NCBI GenBank assembly: GCA_021373255.1
Contig: JAJFTD010000180.1
Coordinates: 1-32,700, forward strand
Length of the DNA stretch: 32,700 bases
Direction: 5' to 3'
From: a bacterium
GTDB taxonomy: Bacteria > Armatimonadota > UBA5829
This document shows, one piece after another, positions 1 through 9,011 of this stretch (its first letter is position 1; each line of letters opens with the position of its first letter). The position numbers and the translations under genes were made by a program. Below the pieces are notes generated by a model. The model made no database searches and was not told where the DNA came from. It saw only the letters and a program-made list of their open reading frames with translations.

Positions 1-2
1 AT

Positions 3-869
3 ATGAAAGAGATCAGGGAGTACAGACCCGAAGAGGTCAGGCTTCTTGAAACTATGGCTTCCCGGGCCGCACAGGCTATTGATAACGCCACTCTATATGC
101 TCAAGTTGTCAGCGCTCGCGAGGAATTATCTGAGGCATTAAGGCTCGAGCGCAGTTTTTCGCTGCTTCTCCAGCGTGCCCTGCTTCCGCGCAAGCCGTCC
201 ATCTGCGAAAACTACCGTGTGGCCACATATTACAGCCCAGCACAGACGGACCAGGAGATCGGTGGCGACTTTTATGACGTGTTCGTAGGTGCGGAAGGAA
301 AGACCGGTATTGTGATTGGTGATGTTTCCGGCAAGGGGCTTGAAGCTGCAGCCCTCGCGGCGACCGCCCGGAGTACTGTTCACGCTTTTACCCATGAAAC
401 TGACCTGGCTGCGGACGCTCTCACTCGCGCTAACGCTGTTCTTTATCCTCAGCAGCCGGATATCGGTTCATTTGTCTCGATTTTCCTTGCCATTCTCAAG
501 AGGTCTACAGGTGATATTAACTACGCGAGCGGTGGGCACCCTCCGGGGTTAATCTACAGGCATGGTGGTGATGTCGAGTTTTTGGGATATGGACAGCCTC
601 CGGTAGGGCTTATGGAATCCATTCAGTTTGAGCAGCAGATATGCCACTTGGACGCTGGTGACAAACTGATCATATACACAGATGGTATCAGCGAAGCCAG
701 GCACGATTCAGAGATGATGGGAATAGAGGGTGTTGAAGATATCATCCGCCGGTATGGTCACCTTGCTCCCAGTGATCTGGTAGATAAGCTGGTTTCATCC
801 GCAAAAGAATGGGCTCACGGCCGTATGGCAGATGATGTGGCTGTGGTCATTGTCGAACGAATAGCTTAA
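3..869 (+). CDS. PP2C/SpoIIE-type serine phosphatase with GAF remnant, 5' partial
   Basis: C-terminal part of a sensor phosphatase of the RsbU/SpoIIE (PPM) family, which typically dephosphorylates an anti-anti-sigma factor in a partner-switching pathway. Residues 8-35 match the final helix of a GAF domain (RPEEVRLLETMASRAAQAID), followed by a short coiled-coil linker (36-58) and the phosphatase domain. Metal-binding and fold motifs are visible: EIGGDFYD (86-92), GDVSGKG (107-112), SGGHPPG (176-182), YTDGI (225-229) and the terminal DDVAVV (278-283). All expected acidic residues are present, so it should be active. The reading frame is open to the window edge and the GAF domain is cut, so the first Met is probably internal and the gene begins upstream. 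No anti-sigma or STAS partner is seen downstream; the next gene is convergent. Confidence 0.93.
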   Translation: MKEIREYRPEEVRLLETMASRAAQAIDNATLYAQVVSAREELSEALRLERSFSLLLQRALLPRKPSICENYRVATYYSPAQTDQEIGGDFYDVFVGAEGKTGIVIGDVSGKGLEAAALAATARSTVHAFTHETDLAADALTRANAVLYPQQPDIGSFVSIFLAILKRSTGDINYASGGHPPGLIYRHGGDVEFLGYGQPPVGLMESIQFEQQICHLDAGDKLIIYTDGISEARHDSEMMGIEGVEDIIRRYGHLAPSDLVDKLVSSAKEWAHGRMADDVAVVIVERIA

Positions 870-886
870 GCCGGTCCTAATCCCCT

Positions 887-1429
887 CTACCGACTCGCTG
901 AGATAATCCTCTGCGCCATCAATACCCCGCAAATGGTTTTAGCATCCCTGATCTCGCCGGATCGGATCATATCCACTGCATCAGCCATGCGTACTTCGAC
1001 AATCTCTATAAACTCATCCGCCTCAGGTTCGGCTTGTATCTGCGTCAAATCTTCCGCTAGAAAAGTATGCAGCATCTCCGACGAGTAACCCGGAGCGAGA
1101 TACGACCTGAACATAAGGGTGAGCTTATTCGCCTGATAACCTATCTCCTCACGCAGCTCACGCACCGCGCACACCACCGGTTCTTCGTTTGGGTCCAATG
1201 TCCCTGCCGGTATTTCCAGCAATGCCTCTCCCGCCGCTTGCCTGAACTGCCTCACCATCACGATCCTGTCCGTATCAATAAGTGGCACAGCGGCTATCGC
1301 TCCGCGATGTACCACGATCTCCCTGGTAGTCTCTTTACCATCCGGCAGCCGGACCCTGTCCACCCGCAGCTTAACCAGCCGCCCCTCAAACGCCATTCTA
1401 CTTTCAATTGTCTCTTCCCTAAGCTCCAT
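887..1429 (-). CDS. NUDIX hydrolase, ADP-ribose pyrophosphatase type
   Basis: 180-aa NUDIX hydrolase that likely cleaves ADP-ribose or related nucleoside diphosphate sugars to a sugar phosphate plus AMP. The Nudix box runs from G76 to Y98 and fits GX5EX7REUXEEXGU exactly (RELREEIGY). It is preceded by the RQFRQAAGEALLEIPAG stretch (61-77) typical of the ADP-ribose/NudF-like subgroup, and the N-terminal beta-domain that makes the dimer is present. The length is normal for the family. The ATG start is preceded by GAGGT a few bases upstream. It is convergent with the SpoIIE phosphatase gene (17 bp apart) and divergent from the radical SAM gene. The exact substrate cannot be fixed from sequence. 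Confidence 0.93.
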   Translation of the reverse strand: MELREETIESRMAFEGRLVKLRVDRVRLPDGKETTREIVVHRGAIAAVPLIDTDRIVMVRQFRQAAGEALLEIPAGTLDPNEEPVVCAVRELREEIGYQANKLTLMFRSYLAPGYSSEMLHTFLAEDLTQIQAEPEADEFIEIVEVRMADAVDMIRSGEIRDAKTICGVLMAQRIISASR

Positions 1430-1465
1430 TGGACCTCACATCTTGTCGATCGTTGTGTCGACGTT

Positions 1466-1471
1466 ATTATA
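1466..1471 (-). promoter_or_regulatory. -10 box (TATAAT) for the NUDIX gene
   Basis: Perfect TATAAT on the minus strand, 37 bp upstream of the NUDIX start codon. No good -35 hexamer is seen 16-18 bp further upstream, so the call rests on the -10 and its position alone. Confidence 0.45.
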
Positions 1472-1605
1472 GCCGAACAGAGTCACTTCTGCTATACCAG
1501 CTCATCAATTAATTGCTGTCCCCGGGAACATATTGTCTGCCTGCGACGTAAAGCAAGTGACAAGCGGCCTGGCCAGGCTCATAACGCTATGGAGGCATAT
1601 CCATT

Positions 1606-3060
1606 ATGAAAGTGAAGATGATCCTTCCAGCGCTTACCGAGGCTAAAAGCCCCTTTTGGCGCCCGATCAAGTATTCACTGTTTCCACCCCTTGGCCTGGC
1701 AACATTGGCGGGGTATCTAGACGATGATGACGAAATAGTCATCCAGGATGAGCATGTGCAGCGCCTTGATCTTGATGACATTCCTGATTTGGTCGCAATA
1801 GAAGTCTATATTACCTCGGCCTATCATGCGTATGAGATTGCGGATAGTTATCGTGCAAAAGGCGTGCATGTGGCAATGGGTGGCTTACATGTAACCGCAC
1901 TTCCCGACGAAGCTGCACAGCATGCTGACACCATCTTTCTTGGACCCGGCGAGGATACATGGCCCGCATTTCTAGCTGATTTTCGTTCAAAACAGCCACG
2001 TAAACGCTATATTTCTACTCAACGCACACTGGAGGACCAACCCAGCGTGCGGCGAGACCTGATAGATCGTAGTCTGTATCTGGTTCCGAACTCGATAGTA
2101 GTGTCACGCGGTTGTCCTCACGCTTGTGACTTCTGCTACAAAGATGCATTTTTCAAAGGTGGAAAGTCTTTCTATACTCAAACTGTAGATGATGCACTTG
2201 CCGAGATTGACCGGCTTCCAGACCGCCACTTATTTTTTCTGGATGACCATTTATTTGGTAATCGGCGTTTTGCCAGTGAACTTTTCGAGGGCATGGTTGG
2301 AATGGGCCGTGTGTGGCAAGCTGCTTCGACTGTCCAGGCGGTAATGGAGCCTGATCTTCTTGAGAAAGCTGTTGTTTCGGGGTGCCGCAGTTTGTTTATT
2401 GGGTTTGAAACCTTAAGTGCATCTAATCTCCGAGAGCAAGGCAAATATCACAACATTGGGCGTGATTATGGCGCTGCTATTCGCCGTCTGCACGATTGCG
2501 GCGTTATGATCAACGCCAGTTTTGTCTTCGGTTTAGATGACGATGATGAGAGCGTCTTTGATCGTACTGTAGATTGGGCTGTGGAGCAGGGGATAGAGAC
2601 TGCCACATTCCATATACTCACACCATACCCAGGCACTGCCCTCTATGATCGATTATCTGCCTGTGGGCGTATCACAACCCGCGATTGGAGCCTCTACGAT
2701 ACACGACACACAGTTTATCAGCCCGCTAAACTATCATCCCAAGTGCTGGAAGAAGGTTACCGATGGGCTTATGCAAAGTTCTATAGCTGGAGGTCTATAA
2801 TCTCGGCTGCTCAGACAAAAGAATCGCTGGCTGGATTCCTTAGGCATGCTGCATACACCGGTGGCTGGAAGAAGTGTGAGCCGATTTGGGACCTTATCAT
2901 TAGAGCAAAGCGGCTTCCATTCGTAAAACCGCTTCTCGAATCAATCCTGGAGGGGCACCCATTGAGTTTGCGACGGATACCCCTTGGACGCCGTGCTAAA
3001 ACGTCTGACCCACGCTCACGTGCAGTCTATATGCATCACCACGAGCAAAATCGACTCTAA
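1606..3060 (+). CDS. B12-binding-domain radical SAM protein
   Basis: 484-aa radical SAM enzyme with an N-terminal cobalamin-binding-like Rossmann domain (about 1-135: FPPLGLATLAGYL at 26-38, GGLHVT at 92-97, the E-G-E-type GPGED at 113-117). The radical SAM core starts at the CX3CX2C cluster (C170, C174, C177 in RGCPHACDFCYK). This architecture is that of the BchE/HpnP/HpnR-like group, which methylates or rearranges unactivated carbons in lipids, pigments and antibiotics. The substrate is not assignable and no pathway genes sit beside it. Start ATG is backed by GGAGG 9 bp upstream. Its last 65 bp overlap the 3' end of the convergent Omp85 gene. Confidence 0.9.
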   Translation: MKVKMILPALTEAKSPFWRPIKYSLFPPLGLATLAGYLDDDDEIVIQDEHVQRLDLDDIPDLVAIEVYITSAYHAYEIADSYRAKGVHVAMGGLHVTALPDEAAQHADTIFLGPGEDTWPAFLADFRSKQPRKRYISTQRTLEDQPSVRRDLIDRSLYLVPNSIVVSRGCPHACDFCYKDAFFKGGKSFYTQTVDDALAEIDRLPDRHLFFLDDHLFGNRRFASELFEGMVGMGRVWQAASTVQAVMEPDLLEKAVVSGCRSLFIGFETLSASNLREQGKYHNIGRDYGAAIRRLHDCGVMINASFVFGLDDDDESVFDRTVDWAVEQGIETATFHILTPYPGTALYDRLSACGRITTRDWSLYDTRHTVYQPAKLSSQVLEEGYRWAYAKFYSWRSIISAAQTKESLAGFLRHAAYTGGWKKCEPIWDLIIRAKRLPFVKPLLESILEGHPLSLRRIPLGRRAKTSDPRSRAVYMHHHEQNRL

Positions 3061-4738
3061 TTGGGCCGATTGCTGTTCCGTAGCGGAGTCCTATTCCGAC
3101 ACCGAGCTTGGGGGAGAAGTTTTCGTGTTGGGTGAACGATGTGCTGCTCGTTGTGCCGGGTATAAATAGGAAATCGCTTCCCCAGGCGTCCCCAACATCG
3201 ACGAACCCGACTCCAGTGAAGCTCCTGCTGAACGGATATCTATATTCTGCGCTGCCGACAAGGGCATATTTCCCCCAGTACCTGCCTTCGAGGTAACCCC
3301 TTAGAGGCAGGTCGCTGATTCCACCAACGAAGTATTGCTCGGAAAATGGCAGGGAGCCTATCGATCCCGCCAGCATTGCCCTCAGTGCAAGCACAGGTAC
3401 CGGCCGTGGAACCGACACGCCGGGAGGAATCTCCCTTAACGGCAAAAACCAGCGGCGGTCTCCCCATAACTTTGCAATGCCATCACTGCTTGTGCTCAGT
3501 CTCGAAAGCCCGCCTTCCAAGAACGCGGTGGTGTAAGTGCCGGTGGTTGGAAACGCTGCCGAGTTGCGAAAATCCCAAATACTGCGTAAATTTGCAAGGA
3601 GCAGAGTGGTGTCCTGAGCTGTCGGGTCGGTCAGCATGTCGGATGGTAGATTGTTTACATCCACTACCTCAAACCTGAATCCTGTGCCCAGAGTCAGATA
3701 CGAATTCTGCTGACGGTTCACGGCTGCGCGGAACCCACTGTGACGTTCAAAATAACGGTCTTCCCCAGGCTCTGTAGTGATGTCGCGCGAGAAACGATAA
3801 CGCACGTTGCTGAACACGCTCAAGAGCAGTGACGTGCTGCGCGGCGCTATCCAGGGGTTATAGTAATCCACCTTGCCACCTGGCTGCACGTCTGCGCTTG
3901 CCACACTTACAGTTGCATCCAACCTCTCCGCACGGCCCCCAAGGTTCCCCAGGGTAAGCTGCGCGCTGCCTACCAGGCCATCGCTGGGGCCGTAGCTGCC
4001 GCCGATGGAGGCATAGTTAAAATTCTCCAGCTCACGAAATGTCCACACCAGCACTGCTTTTCCCGGCTCTGTACCCGGCTGCAACTCAAAAGCTAAGTCT
4101 TCAAATACTCCCAACTGCTGCAACTGCACGTAGTCTCGAATTACCGCTTCACGGTTGAAGATCATCCCCGGTTTCATACTGAGGATTCGCCTCACGGTGT
4201 TTTCCCTGACCTTTACCAGCCCCTGCAGGCGCACATCCGACAATCGTAGCTCCACTATGTTAAAATTGAGCGTGCCCACCTGGCCCGCTCTAGGCATTTG
4301 AATATCTGTTACCGCCGCGATGTATCCCTTATCTCGATATGCGGTCTGTATGTTCTCCACCGCTTGTGAAAGCGCGTCTTGAGTGATCAACTGTCCCGAC
4401 TTTATCCCCGCTACACGTCGAAGCTCCTCTGAAGACAGGATAGTGTTTCCCGTAAATGTAATGGTTCGAGCCAGTGGCGGGATATCTATCTGGATATCTT
4501 CCGGGTTTAACTGTGGCACCAGCCCGCCGGTTTGCGGCTGGGGTGCCTGTTCCGGGATTGCGGGTCCGAACGGGGGTGGGGTATCGGGTGGGCGATCCGG
4601 TATGGGCGGCAACCCTGGTGTTTGAGTGGGTGGTGGGGGTGGAGTTGGCATTACCTGCCCCACGCACTGCTGTGATGCCAGCATTGCTCCGATAATTGCT
4701 AGTCGTGAAATTACACTCATCAATGAAAACCGAGCCAT
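2996..4738 (-). CDS. Omp85-family outer membrane protein with POTRA domains
   Basis: 580-aa protein of the BamA/TamA/TpsB superfamily, which inserts or translocates proteins at the outer membrane. Visible in order: signal peptide (1-28), a proline-rich linker (31-70), two POTRA-like domains (about 91-165 and 167-240), then a C-terminal barrel with the L6-loop LRGY (variant of VRGF/Y) inside GISDLPLRGYLEGRYWG, and a final Phe typical of outer-membrane barrels. I chose the ATG at 4738 because it opens a clean signal peptide and has GGTGGAG 7-8 bp upstream; a longer frame reaches 4819 without a ribosome site. With two POTRAs and a Pro-rich N-terminus it resembles TpsB/FhaC or a minimal Omp85 rather than classical five-POTRA BamA. 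No TpsA partner is visible. Its 3' end overlaps the radical SAM gene. Confidence 0.88.
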   Translation of the reverse strand: MARFSLMSVISRLAIIGAMLASQQCVGQVMPTPPPPPTQTPGLPPIPDRPPDTPPPFGPAIPEQAPQPQTGGLVPQLNPEDIQIDIPPLARTITFTGNTILSSEELRRVAGIKSGQLITQDALSQAVENIQTAYRDKGYIAAVTDIQMPRAGQVGTLNFNIVELRLSDVRLQGLVKVRENTVRRILSMKPGMIFNREAVIRDYVQLQQLGVFEDLAFELQPGTEPGKAVLVWTFRELENFNYASIGGSYGPSDGLVGSAQLTLGNLGGRAERLDATVSVASADVQPGGKVDYYNPWIAPRSTSLLLSVFSNVRYRFSRDITTEPGEDRYFERHSGFRAAVNRQQNSYLTLGTGFRFEVVDVNNLPSDMLTDPTAQDTTLLLANLRSIWDFRNSAAFPTTGTYTTAFLEGGLSRLSTSSDGIAKLWGDRRWFLPLREIPPGVSVPRPVPVLALRAMLAGSIGSLPFSEQYFVGGISDLPLRGYLEGRYWGKYALVGSAEYRYPFSRSFTGVGFVDVGDAWGSDFLFIPGTTSSTSFTQHENFSPKLGVGIGLRYGTAIGPIRVDFARGDAYRLHVSVGQTF

Positions 4739-4833
4739 ATCTTCGCTCCACCGGTAAGGGATTTTATTATGCTTGTTACCCTTCACCGGCACAGCCAAAA
4801 ACACCTGCATTACAGGCATACATGATCAGCAAA

Positions 4834-4863
4834 GTGACGCCGTAAACCCATCAATGGTATAAT
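4834..4863 (+). promoter_or_regulatory. Candidate sigma70 promoter of dedA-like gene
   Basis: GTGACG (4834-4839), an 18-bp spacer, then perfect TATAAT (4858-4863). The predicted transcript would start near 4870, about 40 bases before the TTG start codon. Confidence 0.55.
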
Positions 4864-4908
4864 ATCTGCGACGCCGCCACCCGATGATATGCGGCACTGG
4901 AGGACTTC

Positions 4909-5559
4909 TTGCATTCTGTTATCGCAGCAGTTACTCACTGGATCGTAGCAAACATCACCGCGCTCGGCTATTATGGCATCGTGATCATGATGGGCATCGA
5001 GAGCGCGTGCATCCCCCTGCCGAGCGAGGTTATTATGCCGTTCGGAGGATACCTGGTCTACAGCGATCCCACGAAATATAACGTCTGGATAATGGGCGTG
5101 GCAGGCGCTTTGGGGTGTGTCTGGGGCTCGGCGCTTGCTTATTGGGTAGGTAAACTCGGCGGAAGGCCTTTCGTGATGAAGTATGGCAAGTATATTCTAG
5201 TCCGCCAGAAAGACATGGACCGCGCCGACGCATGGTTCCAAAAGCACGGCGACGCTGCGATCTTCTTCAGCCGCCTGCTTCCCGTGGTTCGCACATTCAT
5301 CTCATTCCCAGCCGGCATCTCAGGAATGCGTTTCGACAGATTCCTGCTCTACACATTCCTCGGCTCCTTCCCCTGGTGCCTCGGGCTCGCATATGTGGGG
5401 ATGATACTGGGCAAAGAATGGGACACCCGTCTCAAAGGCTATTTCCACGGTGCCGATGCTGTTATAGTGGTCGTGTTCGTAGCACTTATCGCTCTATACA
5501 TATATCACCACGTAAAGGGTGAGCGTGACTACAAGAAGGAGCTTGAGCGAGGTAAGTAA
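4909..5559 (+). CDS. DedA family (SNARE-associated/VTT domain) membrane protein
   Basis: 216-aa polytopic inner-membrane protein of the DedA family, whose members have been linked to lipid-carrier (undecaprenyl phosphate or phospholipid) flipping and membrane homeostasis. Diagnostic segments: an early E-S-A-C-I-P-L-P-S-E motif with the conserved Glu and Pro, a G-rich stretch around GALGCVWGSALAYWVGKLGG, and the conserved FFSRLLPVVRTFISFPAGISGM with the functional Arg residues. The start is TTG at 4909, supported by TGGAGGA about 6 bp upstream. Length is typical. It is probably monocistronic: it has its own promoter and is followed by a strong stem-loop at 5674-5705. Confidence 0.92.
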   Translation: MHSVIAAVTHWIVANITALGYYGIVIMMGIESACIPLPSEVIMPFGGYLVYSDPTKYNVWIMGVAGALGCVWGSALAYWVGKLGGRPFVMKYGKYILVRQKDMDRADAWFQKHGDAAIFFSRLLPVVRTFISFPAGISGMRFDRFLLYTFLGSFPWCLGLAYVGMILGKEWDTRLKGYFHGADAVIVVVFVALIALYIYHHVKGERDYKKELERGK

Positions 5560-5638
5560 AGAATTAATAATTGTATTTACCCGGCAGTTGGCTTCTCTAT
5601 TAGCATAACGTGTAAATGCGGTTTTAATCTTACCGTTC

Positions 5639-5720
5639 GAGTCCAGTCAGGAGAGCCAGCAAATTTGAAGATCAAGCCAGAGCAATTATACAACTGCTCT
5701 GGCTTTTGTTGTGTTTGCTG
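5639..5720 (+). repeat. Dispersed stem-loop repeat, copy 1 (terminator-like)
   Basis: Perfect 11-bp stem AAGCCAGAGCA (5674-5684) / TGCTCTGGCTT (5695-5705) with a 10-nt loop and TTTT at 5704-5707, preceded by the shared box TTTGAAGATCAA and by CAGGAGAGCCA. Lies 3' of the dedA-like gene and can act as its rho-independent terminator. Sequence outside the stem, and the loop itself, recur at copies 2-4, so it is a repeat family rather than an isolated terminator. Confidence 0.85.
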
Positions 5721-5785
5721 TGAGCACGGATGCTGGAATAAGGGACACACTCGGCGAGAGGGAGGGAGTGTCTATATAGAAGAGG

Positions 5786-5816
5786 TTGGCAGAACCTCGG
5801 CGACAAATGTTATAAT
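5786..5816 (+). promoter_or_regulatory. Candidate promoter of the secreted glycosidase-like gene
   Basis: TTGGCA (5786-5791) and TATAAT (5811-5816) with a rather long 19-bp spacer. It would give a leader of about 90 bases. Confidence 0.45.
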
Positions 5817-5912
5817 GACATTTATTCCGTGAACTATATATCTTTGCTGGTTTTGTTCATATAAGTAAGGAAAACTGAGATCATCGAATGAAGGGTGGTA
5901 TTAGGAAAAGAC

Positions 5913-8735
5913 ATGGTCAGGTTTTTTATATGCTCCGTCATATTGGTTTTGCTAACAATGGCATCTTCGTATGCAAAAGACACTGTGCTATTACTGAACG
6001 ATAGCTTTCCAGACACATCAAAGGTATTCATCGAGCGGCTTAAAAACAGCATACCCAGTGATGATTTTGATGTTAAAGTCGTAGACCCAGCCGGGTTGGT
6101 TTCGTGTCTTGATAACGTAGCAGGCAACGGCTCAATACTTGTTTTGCCGAATTCAAGATACTTTCCAGCCGATGCAATTTCTAATTTGGACGAATTTCTA
6201 AAGCGAGGAAATAACCTGTTCGCTGTTTCCGGGCCGATGTTGTCCAAGCCTGTAATCAAAGAAGACGGTCTTTGGGTCGATGCTGTTTCGGGTATAAAGC
6301 CTCTGATCCTGGAGTCCATTTGCCCTCCGTACAAAACCTATACGACCAATGCCGCCTATGTTAACATCGTGGGTGACAAAAAGCAGTATTCCATTCAAAA
6401 ATCCGTCTGCATAGCATTGCCGAGAAGCCGTGGTTATTTATGCGATAGCCTCCACAAATGGCGTCAAATCCCATTTGCCTATGCTCTTGATGCGAATGGA
6501 AAGAACAGAGGTGTAGCCGGAGAGCTGTTCTTGAATAACTCGGGAGAGTATTCACGCTCAATATGGGGGTATCTCGGGATTGAGCAATCGGATATTGAGA
6601 ATGCTTTGGATGTGTACATTCCCGCAATCGTTACTCAGCTCAAAAGGATGAAGAATGGTGTCTTCATAGCCAACGCTGGGTCTGATGCGTTTGGTTATGC
6701 CGCCGGGGAGAAGACTCGGCTGGGAGCGTATGTAGCCAATTTATCAAGAAACCCTGCTGATGTTTGTGCGGATTTTCAGGTATACTCCAACAAGCGAGTT
6801 ATGTTCTCTTCCTCGACGACTGCACAGGTCTCATCAGGCTCAGACGATGCGGTGGCATTCATTTCCGGTAAAAGCATAAAACTGCCCGCTGGAGAGTATA
6901 TTGCAAAAACTACACTTCGTATTGGTGGATCGGTTGTAGATGAGACATCGCAGAGTTTCAACGTAATCAATTACGGCAAGTTGCCGGATGCAGAGATTGT
7001 CAAAACAAAAAACGGTGATTTTCATCTGGACGGCAAGGTATGGCATTCACTGGGAGTCGGATATTTTCCGTATTACGTATCGGGCCTTGAGCCGAATGAC
7101 TACTGGGAGCAGTATTGGTCGAATTATTTCTATGATCCAGACGTAATCGAGCACGATCTCGCCCTTATGAACGACCTCGGGATAAACACAATCAGCATAC
7201 AGTATAACCTGCTTGATCAGGCGAGACCTGTTATGGATCTTCTTGCGCGGGCACACAGGCATGGCATAAAGGTTCATCTTTATATGCCGGGTCTGCATCC
7301 TCTTAAGCAAGATCTAAAATTAGCCGCCGGCATGATAAAAGCCGCACACTTATCTCAAAGTCCAGCCATGTTTGCCTATGATCTCGGTTGGGAGGTTTGT
7401 GTCGGAGTATTTAATGAGCGAAAGAAATACGACGGGCTCTGGCAGCAATGGATCATCGACCAATACGGCAGTGTCGATATTGCTCAGCGCGATTGGAACT
7501 ATGTTCCCGAAAAACAGGACGGTGTCGTCATCTGTCCAAGCGACTATCAGCTTACAAACAACGGCGTGTGGAACACATATGTGGCGGCGTATCGGCGATT
7601 CTGGGATGATGAGATAAGCAAACAATACGCTAAAGTGCGCAGGTTTGTGAAGTCGCTGGACCCGAATCATCTGGCCGGGGCACGCAGCGGTTATGGTGGA
7701 ACGGGAGCGCTATGCGTTGCGGGGATGCTTCCGTTCGATCTCGCGAGTGGTGCAAAGCATCTCGATTTCATCTCACCCGAGGCATACAATCTCAGTGGTG
7801 GTCGCATCGACTTTCTCAAGTCCGGAATGACCGATGCCTATGGGCGGCTTGTAAGTGGTGGTAAACCAGTTTACTGGGCGGAGTTCGGCATTCCGCTATT
7901 CTTGAATGTGAAACCTGGCGCATATCGCTCTGAGATGAGTATGCTCAATATGGATAGGCAGTATGATTATGTTAATAATATGGTAAGCGCTGTCCGCGAG
8001 GTCGGTTCTAATGGCTGTGCGGTATGGTGGTGGGCGGGAGGGTATCGCTGCGACGAAAAGAGCGATTTCGGAATTGTCGCCCCCGACGGCTCACCAAGAC
8101 CCGCCGCGCATGAGATCGCCAATGCCTGGAAAAAATCAGCACTGATTGGCAATCGATCAAAACCGGAAGTGATCTTTACGATTGATCGTGATCTTTATGC
8201 ATCAGGTTACGCCGGAATGTATGACGCATATTCCGCTCAGTTTGCTGATTCGTTGGCAAATGGACGTGGCGCTGGTCTTCGGACTGCTGGGACAAAAACA
8301 ACCTCTTCAGATGCTCCACTCACATTGGTGGGCAATGTGCCGTATGAAGGCCATGGCCCTCTAAAGTATCTAAATGCTGAGTTTAATCGTCTCAAAATAA
8401 ACAGCAAGCTGGTGAACAGCGGCGACAGTGTCGAGATCAAGCCCGGTGACCCAATTATTATAAGTGCGAGTGTAGGTAACACTGGCGAAGCGACATGGCT
8501 TGCGAAAGGGGTAAACCAGACCGGCGGCGTATGCTTGCTGGCGAGCTTTGGCGACAAAAGAACGACGTGTGCAATAAAGTCAGATGCAAAATATCTATCA
8601 GATGCTATCGTCCCTAAGTTCAAAGTGGGACAAATGACAAGCGCGCCTGAGAGTTTGATTATCCGAATGGCTTGCACCAATAGAGCGGAGTTTGGAGAAA
8701 TAATCAGAATAAGACTATTGCCGGAAAGGCATTGA
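5913..8735 (+). CDS. Secreted clan-A glycoside hydrolase-like protein, multidomain
   Basis: 940-aa exported protein. Order of parts: signal peptide (1-21, ending SSYA); an N-terminal alpha/beta region (about 22-115) resembling a glutamine-amidotransferase/ThuA-like fold; a beta-rich linker to about 360; a TIM-barrel region (about 370-745) like clan GH-A (GH5/GH42-like); and a C-terminal Ig/CARDB-like domain (about 815-930, SASVGNTGEATW). Candidate catalytic pair: acid/base E494 in YDLGWEV and nucleophile E657 in VYWAEFG, followed by the W-rich strand AVWWWAGG. The ATG at 5913 was chosen because it opens a clean signal peptide and follows AGGA by 6 bp; an in-frame GTG at 5895 lacks a site. Likely acts on an extracellular polysaccharide, but the substrate and family number are not determinable. 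It has its own promoter and terminator. Confidence 0.75.
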   Translation: MVRFFICSVILVLLTMASSYAKDTVLLLNDSFPDTSKVFIERLKNSIPSDDFDVKVVDPAGLVSCLDNVAGNGSILVLPNSRYFPADAISNLDEFLKRGNNLFAVSGPMLSKPVIKEDGLWVDAVSGIKPLILESICPPYKTYTTNAAYVNIVGDKKQYSIQKSVCIALPRSRGYLCDSLHKWRQIPFAYALDANGKNRGVAGELFLNNSGEYSRSIWGYLGIEQSDIENALDVYIPAIVTQLKRMKNGVFIANAGSDAFGYAAGEKTRLGAYVANLSRNPADVCADFQVYSNKRVMFSSSTTAQVSSGSDDAVAFISGKSIKLPAGEYIAKTTLRIGGSVVDETSQSFNVINYGKLPDAEIVKTKNGDFHLDGKVWHSLGVGYFPYYVSGLEPNDYWEQYWSNYFYDPDVIEHDLALMNDLGINTISIQYNLLDQARPVMDLLARAHRHGIKVHLYMPGLHPLKQDLKLAAGMIKAAHLSQSPAMFAYDLGWEVCVGVFNERKKYDGLWQQWIIDQYGSVDIAQRDWNYVPEKQDGVVICPSDYQLTNNGVWNTYVAAYRRFWDDEISKQYAKVRRFVKSLDPNHLAGARSGYGGTGALCVAGMLPFDLASGAKHLDFISPEAYNLSGGRIDFLKSGMTDAYGRLVSGGKPVYWAEFGIPLFLNVKPGAYRSEMSMLNMDRQYDYVNNMVSAVREVGSNGCAVWWWAGGYRCDEKSDFGIVAPDGSPRPAAHEIANAWKKSALIGNRSKPEVIFTIDRDLYASGYAGMYDAYSAQFADSLANGRGAGLRTAGTKTTSSDAPLTLVGNVPYEGHGPLKYLNAEFNRLKINSKLVNSGDSVEIKPGDPIIISASVGNTGEATWLAKGVNQTGGVCLLASFGDKRTTCAIKSDAKYLSDAIVPKFKVGQMTSAPESLIIRMACTNRAEFGEIIRIRLLPERH

Positions 8736-8760
8736 AATCATTACTTGTGCCTTGCAAACA

Positions 8761-8848
8761 ACCTGGTAATTTGTAAACATATCAATGGTAACATATATGA
8801 AGATTAAGGCAGAGCAGTTGTATGATTGCTCTGCCTTTTGTACGTTTC
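8761..8848 (+). repeat. Dispersed stem-loop repeat, copy 2 (terminator-like)
   Basis: Perfect 11-bp stem AAGGCAGAGCA (8806-8816) / TGCTCTGCCTT (8827-8837), 10-nt loop GTTGTATGAT, followed by TTTTG. The box ATATGAAGATTAA precedes it, as in copies 1 and 3. It follows the glycosidase-like gene by about 60 bp. Confidence 0.87.
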
Positions 8849-8890
8849 GTGAGCAAGTTTCCGAGATACCGAACACTGGAATGCGCGAGG

Positions 8891-8919
8891 TTGTAGTAAA
8901 TAGCAACCAGTGATATAAT
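8891..8919 (+). promoter_or_regulatory. Sigma70-type promoter of the TPR-thioredoxin gene
   Basis: TTGTAG (8891-8896), exact 17-bp spacer, TATAAT (8914-8919). It lies just downstream of repeat copy 2, so the intergenic unit is terminator then promoter, as after copy 1. Confidence 0.6.
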
Positions 8920-9011
8920 TCGGCTTAGAAGATTGCAATTTCGGACTTATTTTTGCAGCAGTGATAGTAGATAATAAAACAAGTTTTGCGAGAGAGATGT
9001 GGGGGAGAACC

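Larger units (their letters stand above)
5560..5912. other. 353-bp intergenic region with repeat copy 1 and a promoter
   Basis: No coding sequence is supported here. It holds stem-loop repeat copy 1 (5639-5720), a perfect 6-bp hairpin GAGGTT/AACCTC at 5782-5798, and a candidate promoter at 5786-5816 for the downstream secreted protein. Confidence 0.7.

Noticed and set aside
1067-1609. 180-codon open frame on the plus strand opposite the NUDIX gene
   Set aside because: It is antisense to a gene with an intact Nudix box, its translation is low-complexity and rich in His/Arg/Pro, and it has no ribosome site.
4329-4751. 140-codon minus-strand frame in the Omp85 N-terminal region
   Set aside because: Frame-shifted shadow of the proline-rich and POTRA coding region, with biased Thr/Arg composition.
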